From contig NZ_JAJOMA010000028.1 of NCBI RefSeq assembly GCF_021129235.1, positions 35,978 to 99,977 on the forward strand: 64,000 nucleotides of DNA. Direction: 5' to 3'. This document shows, in pieces, positions 43,148-51,158 of the stretch (position 1 is the first letter of the stretch; the number at the start of each line of letters is the position of its first letter). Under the pieces are notes generated by a model. That model ran no database searches. It was not told the origin of the DNA and saw nothing but the letters and a program-made list of their open reading frames with translations. This DNA is from Kineosporia mesophila (lineage in GTDB: Bacteria; Actinomycetota; Actinomycetes; Actinomycetales; Kineosporiaceae). A program made the translations under genes and the position numbers.

Positions 43148-44155
43148 ATGGACGTCTCTACCTCGACCTGGCTCATCACCTCGGTGGTCCTCGTCGCCGT
43201 ACTCGCCCTGGACGTGTTCGTCATCGGGCGGAACGTGCACGAGCCGTCCATGAAAGAGGCCGGGGCCTTCGTGGCCACGTTCGTCGCCCTGGCGATCGTC
43301 TTCGGTCTGGGCGTCTGGGCCACCGCCGGCTCGCGCTACGCCGGGGAGTTCTACGCCGGCTGGCTGACCGAGTACAGCCTGTCGATCGACAACCTGTTCA
43401 TCTTCCTGATCATCATGGGCAAGCTCGCGGTGCCGCGGCACCTCCAGCAGTACGCCCTGACGATCGGCATCATCCTGGCCCTGATCTTCCGGGCGATCTT
43501 CATCGCCGTGGGCGCGGCCGCGATCAGCCGCTTCTCCTGGGTCTTCTTCATCTTCGGGGCATTCCTCATCTACACCGCGATCAACCTGGTGAAGGAGTAC
43601 CGCAAGCACGACGAGGACGAGGAACCGGTCGACAACGCGCTCATGCGCCTGGTCAAGCGGCGTCTTCCGTCGGTGGACGAATACCAGGGCCGTTCGCTGA
43701 CCGTCGTTCAGGGTGGCCGCCGACTGATCACCCCGATGTTCTTCGTGATCGTCGCGCTGGGCAGCACCGACCTGCTCTTCGCCCTCGACTCGATCCCCGC
43801 CATCTACGGCCTCACCGAAGAGCCCTACCTGGTCTTCACCGCCAACGTGTTCGCGCTGATGGGCCTGCGCCAGCTCTACTTCCTCATCGGCGGCCTGCTG
43901 CAGAAGCTCATCTACCTGTCGCTGGGCCTCTCGGTGATCCTGGCCTTCATCGGCGTGAAGCTCGTGCTGCACGCCATGCACACCTACCACTGGGCCGACT
44001 GGGCTCCCTTCGACGGTGAGATCCCGATCTGGCTCTCCCTCACCGTCATCATCGGCACCCTGGTCATCACCACCGTGGCCAGCCTGATCGTGTCGAGCCG
44101 CCGGGCCGACCCCGATCAGGACGCCGTCTCCGGGGCGGACCGCCGGGCCGTGTAA
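43148..44155 (+). CDS. TerC-family integral membrane protein
   Basis: The 335-aa protein has nine or so helices and the TerC signature: LALDVFVIGRNVHEPS, EYSLSIDNLFIFLIIMGKLAVP, PMFFVIVALGSTDLLFALDSIPAIYGLTEEPYLVFTANVFALMGLRQLYF. The Asp residues in helices (SIDN, STDLLFALDS) are expected in metal transport. Family members are linked to Mn efflux/metalation or tellurite resistance. The ATG at 43148 is chosen over an upstream in-frame ATG because the intervening region is part of the structured leader. A strong terminator follows. Confidence 0.92.
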   Translation: MDVSTSTWLITSVVLVAVLALDVFVIGRNVHEPSMKEAGAFVATFVALAIVFGLGVWATAGSRYAGEFYAGWLTEYSLSIDNLFIFLIIMGKLAVPRHLQQYALTIGIILALIFRAIFIAVGAAAISRFSWVFFIFGAFLIYTAINLVKEYRKHDEDEEPVDNALMRLVKRRLPSVDEYQGRSLTVVQGGRRLITPMFFVIVALGSTDLLFALDSIPAIYGLTEEPYLVFTANVFALMGLRQLYFLIGGLLQKLIYLSLGLSVILAFIGVKLVLHAMHTYHWADWAPFDGEIPIWLSLTVIIGTLVITTVASLIVSSRRADPDQDAVSGADRRAV

Positions 44156-44171
44156 GACGTTCAGCAAACCG

Positions 44172-44217
44172 AGAAGCGCTCTCCCAGCCGCGGGCGGACG
44201 GCTGGGAGAGCGCTTCT
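44172..44217. terminator. Bidirectional terminator between terC and the secreted-protein gene
   Basis: An 18-bp perfect stem (AGAAGCGCTCTCCCAGCC and its reverse complement) with a 10-nt loop, followed by TGTTG on the plus strand. It lies 17 bp after terC and 17 bp after the convergent gene. Confidence 0.93.
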
Positions 44218-44233
44218 TGTTGTGGCCGGACGA

Positions 44234-45691
44234 TCAGGAGATCGGCATGACCCGGGCGATCTTGATGTAGTTCGTGGTGGCACCGGCAGCCGCGTAGGCC
44301 GCGCTGCCGTCCTTGAACTCCTTGAAGGACATGTAGTTGTGGTCCTTCACGTTGATCGTCAGCGTCGAGCCGATGGTGGCACCGGTCGAGCGGCTGAGAA
44401 CCTTGGCCTTGGTCTTGGCGCCGGAGCCCCAGGTCAGCAGCATCTTGCTCTTGCTGTACCGCACCAGGTGCGGGTGCTGGGTCGCGACGCCGGGTTTCAC
44501 GGTCTTGTTGGCCGCACCGGTGGTGAAGCGGGAGATCTTGACCGCGTTGCCCTGGCTCCAGGCCGTCCAGTACCCCGTGCCGGCCAGCACCAGGTCGCCG
44601 CCGAACAGCGTGCCGTCACACTTGCTCGCCGCGACTGTTCGATACGGATTCGGCTGGGCTATGCGGCAGTCGTTGTCCGTGGCACAGACCATCACGAACT
44701 TCTTCTTCGTCGGGTCGTAGATGATCCGTGAGGTCCACGCATGGCTGCAACCGACGTCCACACTCTTGCTCTTGACAATGTTGCCGGCGCTGTTGACCAC
44801 CTGCATGCGGTCGCCCTCGTGGATGTCGACGCAGCTGCCGTTCTTCACGGTGATCGCGGTGCCGAAGTAGGCGGCGTAGTTCGTGCCGTCGTAGGCCAGG
44901 CGGCCGTGGTGCTGGTACCACCAGGCGAAGCGGGCGCCGCTGGTGTAACCCTTGCGCGCGCTGGTCAGGTTCGTGACCTGCTGGTCCCAGACCTGCTTGC
45001 CGCTGGTGTTGAACCGGATCATGTGGATGGTGTTACAGGGGCTGGACTCGCCGCCGCAGAGCGGGCCGGTGCCGCAGCTGCCCTTCTTGGTGATCAGCAG
45101 CACGCCACCCTTGGCGTCGGCCGAGACATCCTGCAGGTCGATGCCCGCGAAGCTGGTGGCCTTGCCGATGAGCTTGTCGGCGCAACTCAGCTGCTGCAGG
45201 TAGACCCGGTCGTTCGTGCTGACCCAGGCCAGCCAGGAGCGGCCGTTGGGCGCCGAGGCGATGGCCATCGGCAGCACCTCGGTGTCACCCTCGCCGCCGT
45301 AACCCTTCACCTTGTTCGGCAGCTTGATGTTGCTGATCCGGGTCTTCGCGGTTGCCGACGCCGTGCGCGTGCACGTGGTCGCCGCGGTGGTCACCGTGGT
45401 CTCAGCAGAGGACGACGTGGTCGCCTTGGCCGCGGTGGTGGTCGCGGCGGCGGTGGTCGCCTTGGTTGCGGTCGTCTTCTCGGCCGCCGCCTCAGCGGTG
45501 GCGGACGAGCTCGTCGTGCTCTTTGCGGTCGTTTCGGTCGTTGTGGCCGCAGCGGTGGGCTGCTCGGCATTGGCCGACTGGAGCGCAACGGTGGTGCCGG
45601 CAATGGCCAGAACCACAGCGCTGAGGCTCAGGACCGCGAGGCGCCAGGAGGGAATCCTCCGGCCACCGCCCGGGGTGGAGGTTTTCTGCAT
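44234..45691 (-). CDS. Secreted protein with Ala/Thr-rich linker and putative beta-propeller domain
   Basis: The 485-aa protein has a signal peptide (WRLAVLSLSAVVLAIAGTTVALQSANA). A low-complexity Ala/Thr/Lys linker spans about residues 45-110, followed by a folded region of about 370 residues with many Cys in pairs (LQQLSCADK, KKGSCGTGPLCGGESSPCNT, KNGSCVDI, DVGCSHAW, MVCATDNDC, ASKCDG) and repeated W/Y-containing strands (GRSWLAWVS, GYWTAWSQG, MLLTWGSG), which suggests a propeller. No family was recognised. The promoter shares a 15-bp element with the chitosanase gene upstream, so both may be coregulated. Confidence 0.8.
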   Translation of the reverse strand: MQKTSTPGGGRRIPSWRLAVLSLSAVVLAIAGTTVALQSANAEQPTAAATTTETTAKSTTSSSATAEAAAEKTTATKATTAAATTTAAKATTSSSAETTVTTAATTCTRTASATAKTRISNIKLPNKVKGYGGEGDTEVLPMAIASAPNGRSWLAWVSTNDRVYLQQLSCADKLIGKATSFAGIDLQDVSADAKGGVLLITKKGSCGTGPLCGGESSPCNTIHMIRFNTSGKQVWDQQVTNLTSARKGYTSGARFAWWYQHHGRLAYDGTNYAAYFGTAITVKNGSCVDIHEGDRMQVVNSAGNIVKSKSVDVGCSHAWTSRIIYDPTKKKFVMVCATDNDCRIAQPNPYRTVAASKCDGTLFGGDLVLAGTGYWTAWSQGNAVKISRFTTGAANKTVKPGVATQHPHLVRYSKSKMLLTWGSGAKTKAKVLSRSTGATIGSTLTINVKDHNYMSFKEFKDGSAAYAAAGATTNYIKIARVMPIS

Positions 45692-45714
45692 GGCGACATG
45701 CTCTTGGACCGTGC

Positions 45715-45729
45715 CTTAAGCCCAACTGG
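45715..45729 (-). promoter_or_regulatory. Shared promoter element of secreted genes, copy 1
   Basis: Minus-strand CCAGTTGGGCTTAAG, 24 bp upstream of the start codon. It matches copy 2 at 46748-46762 in 14 of 15 bases. TTGGGC with GAGCAT 16 bp downstream could be -35/-10, giving a near-leaderless mRNA. Confidence 0.55.
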
Positions 45730-45734
45730 GGCCC

Positions 45735-45767
45735 CGCCTAAATTCGGGCATACGCCCGAATCTAGGC
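45735..45767 (-). terminator. Hairpin downstream of the chitosanase gene
   Basis: CGCCTA-ATTCGGGC arms pair almost perfectly (one mismatch in 15) around a 4-nt loop, 28 bp after the chitosanase stop. No T run follows. It also lies upstream of the next gene, so a regulatory role is possible. Confidence 0.6.
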
Positions 45768-45794
45768 GAGGACTGCCAGTAGTGGGCCGATGAC

Positions 45795-46691
45795 TCAGAG
45801 GATCTCGTAGGTCGGATCGCCCTTGTACACGGTCCACCGCAGCGGCGGGTCGAGGTCCAGGTTGCCCTCGTTCAGGAACTTGCGCTGCATGGTGTCGACG
45901 CGGCCGGTCTCGGAGTGCGCCTCCTCCGTCAGCATCGCGGCTTTGCGGGCATCGAGAAACGCATTGAGATAAGCGGTCTCGTCACCGCCCGCGGCCGGGG
46001 TCTTGGCCTTCTTCAGCGCGGTGGCCCGGATGCCGCCGAAGCTCACCGAGTCGTCACCCGGGCCGTGCATGACCATGGCGTCGTAGTAGGCGAACTGGCC
46101 GAGCGCCCGCAGGCCGTCCTTCTTGGCCTGCGCCACGGCCGGGTCGAAGTAGACCCGGTCGCGCTCACTGTTCTGGGCCTCCTGGAAGGCCACGACCTTG
46201 GCCTCCGCCTTCCAGGCCGCGACGAAGGCATTACCGAGACCGGTGTGCGAGTCGGTACCGTCCACCGAGCGCAGCGCCGGCAGGTACTTCGCCAGGCCGT
46301 TGCCCGGGTGGTCGGCGGTGTACTGCTCGACCAGCTCGAGCATGTCGTGCGTGCCCGAGGTGAACCCGATGATCCCGCCGGTGTAGCCGCGGCCGTCGTC
46401 GATGTCCTCGATGTACCCGTACTGCGCCTTCCAGTCCAGCGAGGAGTTCTCGGCGCTGGAGACCAGCTGCATCGCGATCTCCTTCTTCGCCGCCGAGTCC
46501 AGGTCCTGGGCCGCGGTGGTGGTCGCAGTGGTGGCCACTGCCGTGGCGCTGGCCACCGGCCGGGGCCGGTGCTTGCCCGCGGGTGTGGCCTGGGCGGGTG
46601 ACACCACAGCGGTCGTGATGCCCGCGGCGAGCGCCGTGGCGGCGACACCACTGACCACCAGGACTCCGGCCTTTGCTCTCAGGGTGAGCAT
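45795..46691 (-). CDS. GH46 chitosanase, secreted
   Basis: The 298-aa enzyme hydrolyses chitosan outside the cell. A signal peptide (AGVLVVSGVAATALAAGITTAVVSPAQA) and a short linker precede the GH46 domain from about residue 62: the catalytic Glu in SSAENSSLDW, the catalytic Asp region YIEDIDDGRGYTGGIIGFTSGTHDMLELV, then SVDGTDSHTGLG, SERDRVYFDPAV and FAYYDAMVMHGPG. The size is typical of GH46. GAAGGG precedes the ATG. A 15-bp element shared with the following secreted-protein gene lies over the putative -35. Confidence 0.95.
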   Translation of the reverse strand: MLTLRAKAGVLVVSGVAATALAAGITTAVVSPAQATPAGKHRPRPVASATAVATTATTTAAQDLDSAAKKEIAMQLVSSAENSSLDWKAQYGYIEDIDDGRGYTGGIIGFTSGTHDMLELVEQYTADHPGNGLAKYLPALRSVDGTDSHTGLGNAFVAAWKAEAKVVAFQEAQNSERDRVYFDPAVAQAKKDGLRALGQFAYYDAMVMHGPGDDSVSFGGIRATALKKAKTPAAGGDETAYLNAFLDARKAAMLTEEAHSETGRVDTMQRKFLNEGNLDLDPPLRWTVYKGDPTYEIL

Positions 46692-46747
46692 GCTTGGCCC
46701 TTCTCTTCGGATGGGGTCTGACGGGCAAGCACGCTAGGGGCGGCCGT

Positions 46748-46762
46748 CTTAAGCGCAACTGG
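46748..46762 (-). promoter_or_regulatory. Shared promoter element of secreted genes, copy 2
   Basis: Minus-strand CCAGTTGCGCTTAAG, 56 bp upstream of the chitosanase ATG. TTGCGC and TAGCGT (46731-46736) with a 16-bp spacer make a plausible promoter, so the conserved element overlaps and extends past the -35. Confidence 0.6.
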
Positions 46763-46904
46763 AATTCGGGTCAAGCCCGGCCCATCCACCCGTTCCGGCC
46801 TCGGAATGAGTACGTGCGAGAAAGATATTCGGTTCACGCCGGTCTGGAACTGATCGTTCGGCGGAGAGTTTCGCCGTTCGCCCCGGGTGGGGGCGCGCCG
46901 GCCG

Positions 46905-47075
46905 ATGGTTAAGCTCCTCAGGATGACGCGAAGATCGCTCGGTCTGCTCGCCATCGGGGGTGGAGTGGTGTTCCTGCTGCTGGGCGCCGTGGCCCAAGGG
47001 GCTGGGGCCGCCGGGCGCGTTCCGGCGGTGGCCGGGCTCTTTCTCGTCATTCTCGGCATCTTCGTGGCCTTCTGA
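46905..47075 (+). CDS. Small two-helix membrane protein (56 aa)
   Basis: The short frame encodes a basic N-terminus (MVKLLRMTRRS) and two hydrophobic helices separated by a Gly/Ala turn: LGLLAIGGGVVFLLLGAVAQG and VPAVAGLFLVILGIFVAF. An ATG at 46923 would give a 50-aa version. The hairpin-in-membrane pattern is protein-like, but a clear ribosome site is lacking and the family is unknown. A long palindrome directly follows. Confidence 0.55.
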   Translation: MVKLLRMTRRSLGLLAIGGGVVFLLLGAVAQGAGAAGRVPAVAGLFLVILGIFVAF

Positions 47076-47088
47076 CCCGCCCCATTCT

Positions 47089-47170
47089 TCGTTCGTGATC
47101 ATGCAATCCTTCCCCGGGAAGTGGGGGCACCTCCCGGCCGAAGGTTGGGGGACTGCATGATCACGAACGA
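47089..47170. repeat. 82-bp compound palindrome between convergent genes
   Basis: TCGTTCGTGATCATGCA (47089-47105) and its exact 17-bp reverse complement (47154-47170) enclose 48 bp, which itself contains further complementary G/C-rich stretches (CCTTCCCCGGG, GGGAAGT, CTCCCGGCCGAAGG). It may be a bidirectional terminator or a dispersed, MITE-like element. Confidence 0.75.
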
Positions 47171-47182
47171 GAAGACGGCGCC

Positions 47183-48151
47183 TTAAGGAACGAGGGTCAC
47201 GCGGCCGAAGGAAGCCCGGCTCTCGATGTAGCGGTGGGCCTCAGCTGCCTCGGACAGCGCGAACGAGCGATCCAGAACGACTTTCAGCTCACCCGCGGCG
47301 ATCCGGGTGATCAGGCGCTCGATCACGCCACGCACCCGCTCGGGCTCGAACGGCCTGGCCCCGCCCAGGAAAACACCGTTGAGCGTGGCGTTCTTGGCCA
47401 TCAGGCCGTCCAGCCGGGGGCGTTCGGGGTCGCGGGCGACGTTGCCGATCCAGCTGATCCGACCGCGGAAGGCCAGGGAGGCGACGCTGGTCTCGAGGGT
47501 GCGGCCGCCGACCGGGTCCAGCACCAGGTCGACACCGCGACCGTCGGTGAGGCTCCTGATCTTCGCGACCACGTCGTCCGTACGGTAGTTGATGCCGTGA
47601 TCGAGGCCGTACTCCTTCAGGCGCGCCAGCTTGTCGTCGCTGCCCGCCGTCCCGATGACCGTGGCCCCGGCCGCCTTGGCCAGCTGCACGGCGGCCAGGC
47701 CCACGCCGCCACCGGCGGCCTGGATCAGCACAGTCTCCCCGGCCTGCAGCCGGCCGACGCCGAAGAGGCAGTCGTCGGCGGTGGCGAACTCGACCGGGAT
47801 GGCCGAGGCGACCTTCGGGTCCATGTCGTCGGGCACGACGAAGACATTGCCCGCCGACGTCGCGACCAGCTCGGCGTGGGAGCCGGAATTGACCATGGCG
47901 ACGGCCTTCTGGCCTTCTTTCACGGTGGTCACCTCCGGGCCGACGGCGATGACGGTGCCCGCGGCCTGGTAGCCCCCGACGTGCGGGGTGGCCGGCAGCG
48001 GGCTCAGCTGCCGGTGCAGCAGGTCACCGCCCTGCACGCCCACGGCCTCGACGCGCAGCAGCACGCCGTCGGGGGCCGGTACGGGGTCGGGGACGTCCTC
48101 GTAACGCAGGACCTCGGGGCCCCCGTTCTCGTAGTACACAGCGGCTTTCAT
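47183..48151 (-). CDS. Quinone oxidoreductase-type zinc-independent alcohol dehydrogenase (QOR family)
   Basis: The 322-aa MDR-superfamily enzyme starts MKAAVYYENGGPEVLRYEDVP. It has the NADPH-binding Rossmann motif AAGGGVGLAAVQLAKAAGATVIGTAGSDDKLARL and the GVDLVLDPVGG segment of QOR. The structural and catalytic zinc Cys/His ligands of true alcohol dehydrogenases are absent. It likely reduces quinones or enones. It lies 20 bp after an Old Yellow Enzyme gene on the same strand, suggesting a joint electrophile-detoxification unit. Confidence 0.92.
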   Translation of the reverse strand: MKAAVYYENGGPEVLRYEDVPDPVPAPDGVLLRVEAVGVQGGDLLHRQLSPLPATPHVGGYQAAGTVIAVGPEVTTVKEGQKAVAMVNSGSHAELVATSAGNVFVVPDDMDPKVASAIPVEFATADDCLFGVGRLQAGETVLIQAAGGGVGLAAVQLAKAAGATVIGTAGSDDKLARLKEYGLDHGINYRTDDVVAKIRSLTDGRGVDLVLDPVGGRTLETSVASLAFRGRISWIGNVARDPERPRLDGLMAKNATLNGVFLGGARPFEPERVRGVIERLITRIAAGELKVVLDRSFALSEAAEAHRYIESRASFGRVTLVP

Positions 48152-48171
48152 GGTGGTTCCTCTACGGTGGA

Positions 48172-49266
48172 TCAGCTCTGGGCGAGGGTGGGGTAGTCGG
48201 TGTAGCCGTGCGCGCCGGGGGTGTAGAAGGTGCTCGGGTCCGGGGCGTTCTCCCCGGCGTCCTGGCTCCAGCGGGCGGCCAGGTCGGGGTTGGCGATCAC
48301 GGCGCGGCCGACGGCGACGGCCTCGGCGAGCCCTTCCTCGATGTGGGAGATCGCTTCCTGGCGGGTGGTGTTGGCCGAGAACCCGGTGTTGACGATGACC
48401 GGCGTCTGCACCGTCTTGCGGAACTGCTGCACGAGCGTCCCGGCCGGGTCGATGTGCAGGATGTCGACGAAGGCGAGGCCCAGCGGCGCCAGACCCTCGG
48501 CCAGGGCGGTGTAGGTGGCGGAGAGGTCTTCGGGGTCGCTCTCCACGACACCCTGGATGTTGTGCTCCGGGGAGATGCGCAGACCGGTGCGCTCGGCGCC
48601 GACGGCAGCCGCGACCGCGGTGAGGATCTCGATGGCCAGCCGGGCGCGGTTCGCCGGGGAGCCGCCGTACTCGTCGGTGCGGAGGTTCGATGCCGCACCG
48701 AGGAACTGGTGCACGAGATAGCCGTTGGCGCTGTGGATCTCGACGCCGTCCAGGCCCGCCTCGACGGCGTTGCGGGCCGCGGTGACGAACGCGTCGACGA
48801 CGCCCTGGATCTCGTCCCGGGTCAGGGCGGTCGGCACCGGCAGATCGGCCTTGGCCCCGCCGGTGATCCGGATCTCGCCCGGCGCGGCCACCGCGCTGGG
48901 CGCGACCGTGCGGCCGGTCCCGGTGATCGTGGGGTGCGAGATGCGCCCACCGTGCATAATCTGCATGACGATGGAGCCGCCGTCCGCATGCACGGCGTCG
49001 GCCACCCGGCGCCAGCCCGCGATCTGCTCGGCGGTCTCGATGCCGGGCTGCCCGAGCCAGGTGCGCCCCTCCACGATCGGGAAGGTTCCCTCGGTGACGA
49101 TCAGGCCCAGGGACGCGCGCTGGCGGTAGTACTCGACGTGCAGGTCGGTCGGTACCCCGTCGGCCTGCGTACGGGTGCGCGTCAGGGGTGCCATCACCAG
49201 GCGGTTACGCAGTTCCAGCGCGCCCAGGGTCACCGGGGTGAACAGCTTCACGGGTTCCGACGTCAC
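48172..49266 (-). CDS. Old Yellow Enzyme family alkene reductase (NemA-like)
   Basis: The 364-aa FMN enzyme has the OYE barrel: LFTPVTLGALELRNRLVMAPLTRTRTQADGVPTDLHVEYYRQRAS, MQIMHGGRISHP, DGVEIHSANGYLVHQFL and NTGFSANTTRQEA. The substrate-binding His/Asn pair is HSAN as in NemA/PETNR. It reduces activated C=C bonds or nitroesters. GTG 49266 is selected because GGAAGAG lies just upstream. It is divergent from a TetR regulator with a palindrome between them. Confidence 0.93.
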   Translation of the reverse strand: MTSEPVKLFTPVTLGALELRNRLVMAPLTRTRTQADGVPTDLHVEYYRQRASLGLIVTEGTFPIVEGRTWLGQPGIETAEQIAGWRRVADAVHADGGSIVMQIMHGGRISHPTITGTGRTVAPSAVAAPGEIRITGGAKADLPVPTALTRDEIQGVVDAFVTAARNAVEAGLDGVEIHSANGYLVHQFLGAASNLRTDEYGGSPANRARLAIEILTAVAAAVGAERTGLRISPEHNIQGVVESDPEDLSATYTALAEGLAPLGLAFVDILHIDPAGTLVQQFRKTVQTPVIVNTGFSANTTRQEAISHIEEGLAEAVAVGRAVIANPDLAARWSQDAGENAPDPSTFYTPGAHGYTDYPTLAQS

Positions 49267-49350
49267 GGTCTCTTCCTTGCTCTGGCTTCTCGGCACGCGA
49301 CCTCATCGGCACGTCGGTACGTGAGGGACTCTAACCCGAAGTGATACTGA

Positions 49351-49365
49351 GTACCAGACTGGCAC
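49351..49365. promoter_or_regulatory. Candidate TetR operator
   Basis: GTACCAGACTGGCAC is a 15-bp palindrome with one mismatched pair, lying between the divergent OYE and TetR genes. An overlapping TACTGAGTA palindrome precedes it. Confidence 0.55.
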
Positions 49366-49376
49366 CGGGTAAGCTG

Positions 49377-49982
49377 ATGCAGGTGAGTGAGACGTCGGAA
49401 AAGCGCTCCCTGAGAGACCGGACCCGGCTGGCCATGCGCGACGAGGTCAGCACCATCGCCACCCGCCTGTTCGCCGAGCAGGGTTGCACCAACACCACGG
49501 TCGAGCAGATCGCCGCCGAGGCCGGCCTGTCCCGCACCACGTTCTTCCGCTACTTCGGTACCAAGGAAGACGTGGTGCTCACCTGGATCGAAGACCTCGG
49601 CCCCCAGCTGGTCGAGGCTTTCGTCGCCCGCCCCACCACCGAAACGCCATGGCACTCCCTGCGCCGTTCGTTCGACGTGCTCCTCCAGATCAACGCCGAC
49701 GCCCCGCAGAAGGCCCTGGACTTCGAGAGAATGCTCGAGGCCAACCCGACGATGCGCGCGCGACGCCGCGAGAAGCAGCACGAGTGGGAAAAACTGCTGC
49801 GCCCCGTCGTCGCCACCCGCCTGACCGGAGACGTGCCGGCCGACCAGGACCCCCGCCCCCGTGTTCTCGTCGCCTCGGCCGTGGAGTGCTGGAACGCCGC
49901 CCTCGACACCTGGCGCCGGTGCGACGCCGCCGTGTCCCGCGAGGTCCTACTAGACCGCGCCATGGACACACTCAGCGCCTGA
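49377..49982 (+). CDS. TetR-family transcriptional regulator
   Basis: The 201-aa regulator has the TetR helix-turn-helix at about residues 12-58 (LAMRDEVSTIATRLFAEQGCTNTTVEQIAAEAGLSRTTFFRYFGTKEDVVL) and an all-helical ligand domain. It probably represses the divergent OYE/QOR pair, with electrophiles or quinones as inducer (inference). The ATG at 49377 or GTG at 49383 could be the start. The last 11 bp overlap the convergent HAD gene. Confidence 0.9.
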   Translation: MQVSETSEKRSLRDRTRLAMRDEVSTIATRLFAEQGCTNTTVEQIAAEAGLSRTTFFRYFGTKEDVVLTWIEDLGPQLVEAFVARPTTETPWHSLRRSFDVLLQINADAPQKALDFERMLEANPTMRARRREKQHEWEKLLRPVVATRLTGDVPADQDPRPRVLVASAVECWNAALDTWRRCDAAVSREVLLDRAMDTLSA

Positions 49983-50619
49983 GCCTCTGCAGCGCCTCGG
50001 CCGGATCGCCCGCCGTCACGGTGGGCCCGGGCAGATCGGCCGGCCAGTCGCGCCCATGCGAGATCCACAGGGTGGAGACCCCCACCTCCGCAGCACCACG
50101 AATGTCCAGCCGCGGATCGTCCCCGACCATCCACACCTCCGGCCCCGCACTGACCTCCGCGGCGGTCAGGAGATCGATGAAGGACGCCGGGTCTGGCTTC
50201 CGCAGGCCGGTGTCACCAGAGATTCGGCACAGGTCGAACAGCTCAAGAATGCCTGCCTCCCGGAGCTTCCCGAGCTGGTTGTCGGCCTGCCCATTGCTCA
50301 GGACCGCGAGCCCCCAACCCTCCGCCTTCAGAGTCTGCAACCCCTCCACCACGCCAGGAAACCCCGGTGTGAGGCCCGGCATCGCCGATCGGTACTCAGC
50401 CCAGAGTCCGTCCGGATCGTCGTCCAGATGCAGAACCGCCACCAGCTCCGCGAAGAAGCGCCCACGTTCACGAATTCGCCGATCCAGCCTTGCAATATCC
50501 CGCCTGGCGGCAGCCCCGAGACCGCGCTTCACAACGAATCCGTCTACCCAAGAACTGAATCCAGTATCCCGATCAACCAGCGAGCCATCAAGATCGAAGA
50601 TCGCCAGGCCAGAACGCAT
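49972..50619 (-). CDS. HAD-superfamily hydrolase
   Basis: The 215-aa protein has HAD motif I FDLDGSLVDRD, motif II LAVLSNGQ, motif III Lys in LRKPDPASF and motif IV VWMVGDDPRLDIRGAAEVG, with a helical cap between I and II. It is a small-molecule phosphatase, close to the YjjG/pyrimidine nucleotidase type. The substrate is unknown. ATG 50619 or GTG 50625 may be the start; neither has a strong ribosome site. The neighbouring upstream reading frame (50638-50876) is broken. Confidence 0.88.
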   Translation of the reverse strand: MRSGLAIFDLDGSLVDRDTGFSSWVDGFVVKRGLGAAARRDIARLDRRIRERGRFFAELVAVLHLDDDPDGLWAEYRSAMPGLTPGFPGVVEGLQTLKAEGWGLAVLSNGQADNQLGKLREAGILELFDLCRISGDTGLRKPDPASFIDLLTAAEVSAGPEVWMVGDDPRLDIRGAAEVGVSTLWISHGRDWPADLPGPTVTAGDPAEALQRLRR

Positions 50620-50637
50620 GGTCACGAGGCTGCCAGA

Positions 50638-50876
50638 TCAGGCCCCCTGGAACAACTCTCGTTCATACCCGAAAGCCCAGGGCATCCAGTCGGCCCGGCC
50701 GGGCTCGGTGAACACGAGGACGAACTCGTCGAGCCGGCTCCAGACAATCTGTCCGGTCCGATCCTCGTTCGGCTAGCCCGCCACAGAGCCTCATGAGCGA
50801 CAGGCCCCGCGGCGCCGCAACCGCTGACCGCCGCCAGCATGGCCACTGCGAGAGACGCCCTGTGCGTAGCGCGCAT
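50638..50876 (-). pseudogene. Frameshifted small lipoprotein gene
   Basis: From ATG 50876 the frame reads MRATHRASLAVAMLAAVSGC, a clear lipoprotein signal, then GAAGPVAHEALWRAS. At about 50775 the protein-like sequence moves to another frame: PNEDRTGQIVWSRLDEFVLV, FTEPGRADWMPWAFGYE, RELFQGA and stop at 50638. Adding one C in the CCC run at about 50778 would restore one frame of about 79 codons. It is either a real 1-bp deletion or a sequencing error. It was probably an exported lipoprotein cotranscribed with the HAD gene. Confidence 0.6.
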
Positions 50877-50936
50877 GGCCTCATCGTCCGCCGCCCAGAG
50901 ACCCGATGCATCAACCAGACAGGGACCCATCCAAGA

Positions 50937-51044
50937 CGCCCAACGAAAGCGGCCCCGATCAATGCGTTTCCGCAGATCAGGGCCGTTCTCGTCGCTGTCT
51001 CAACGAGTGCGCCCGAAGAGATTCGAACCCCTAACCTTCTGATC
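50937..51044 (+). repeat. Left attachment-site repeat of the genomic island (partial tRNA-Arg)
   Basis: These 108 bp match 57841-57948 in direct orientation with seven mismatches. The last 37 bp copy the 3' half of tRNA-Arg from the discriminator base to the anticodon stem (one mismatch); the preceding part copies the tRNA terminator hairpin. The copy cannot fold into a tRNA. It marks the left end of an element integrated in tRNA-Arg. Confidence 0.9.
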
Positions 51045-51158
51045 TAAATCCGGGGTTGTTGGTGACATCGGATGGTGACGGTTGGCTGCCGTTGCCCTGG
51101 TCAGGGGCGGTTTGGACCTGCTGACGTCTCGCGTCGTTGTGCGTTGCCTGGCATTGAA

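Noticed and set aside
51008..51044. A second tRNA-Arg gene
   Set aside because: Only the 3' half is present; it is the island's left attachment repeat.
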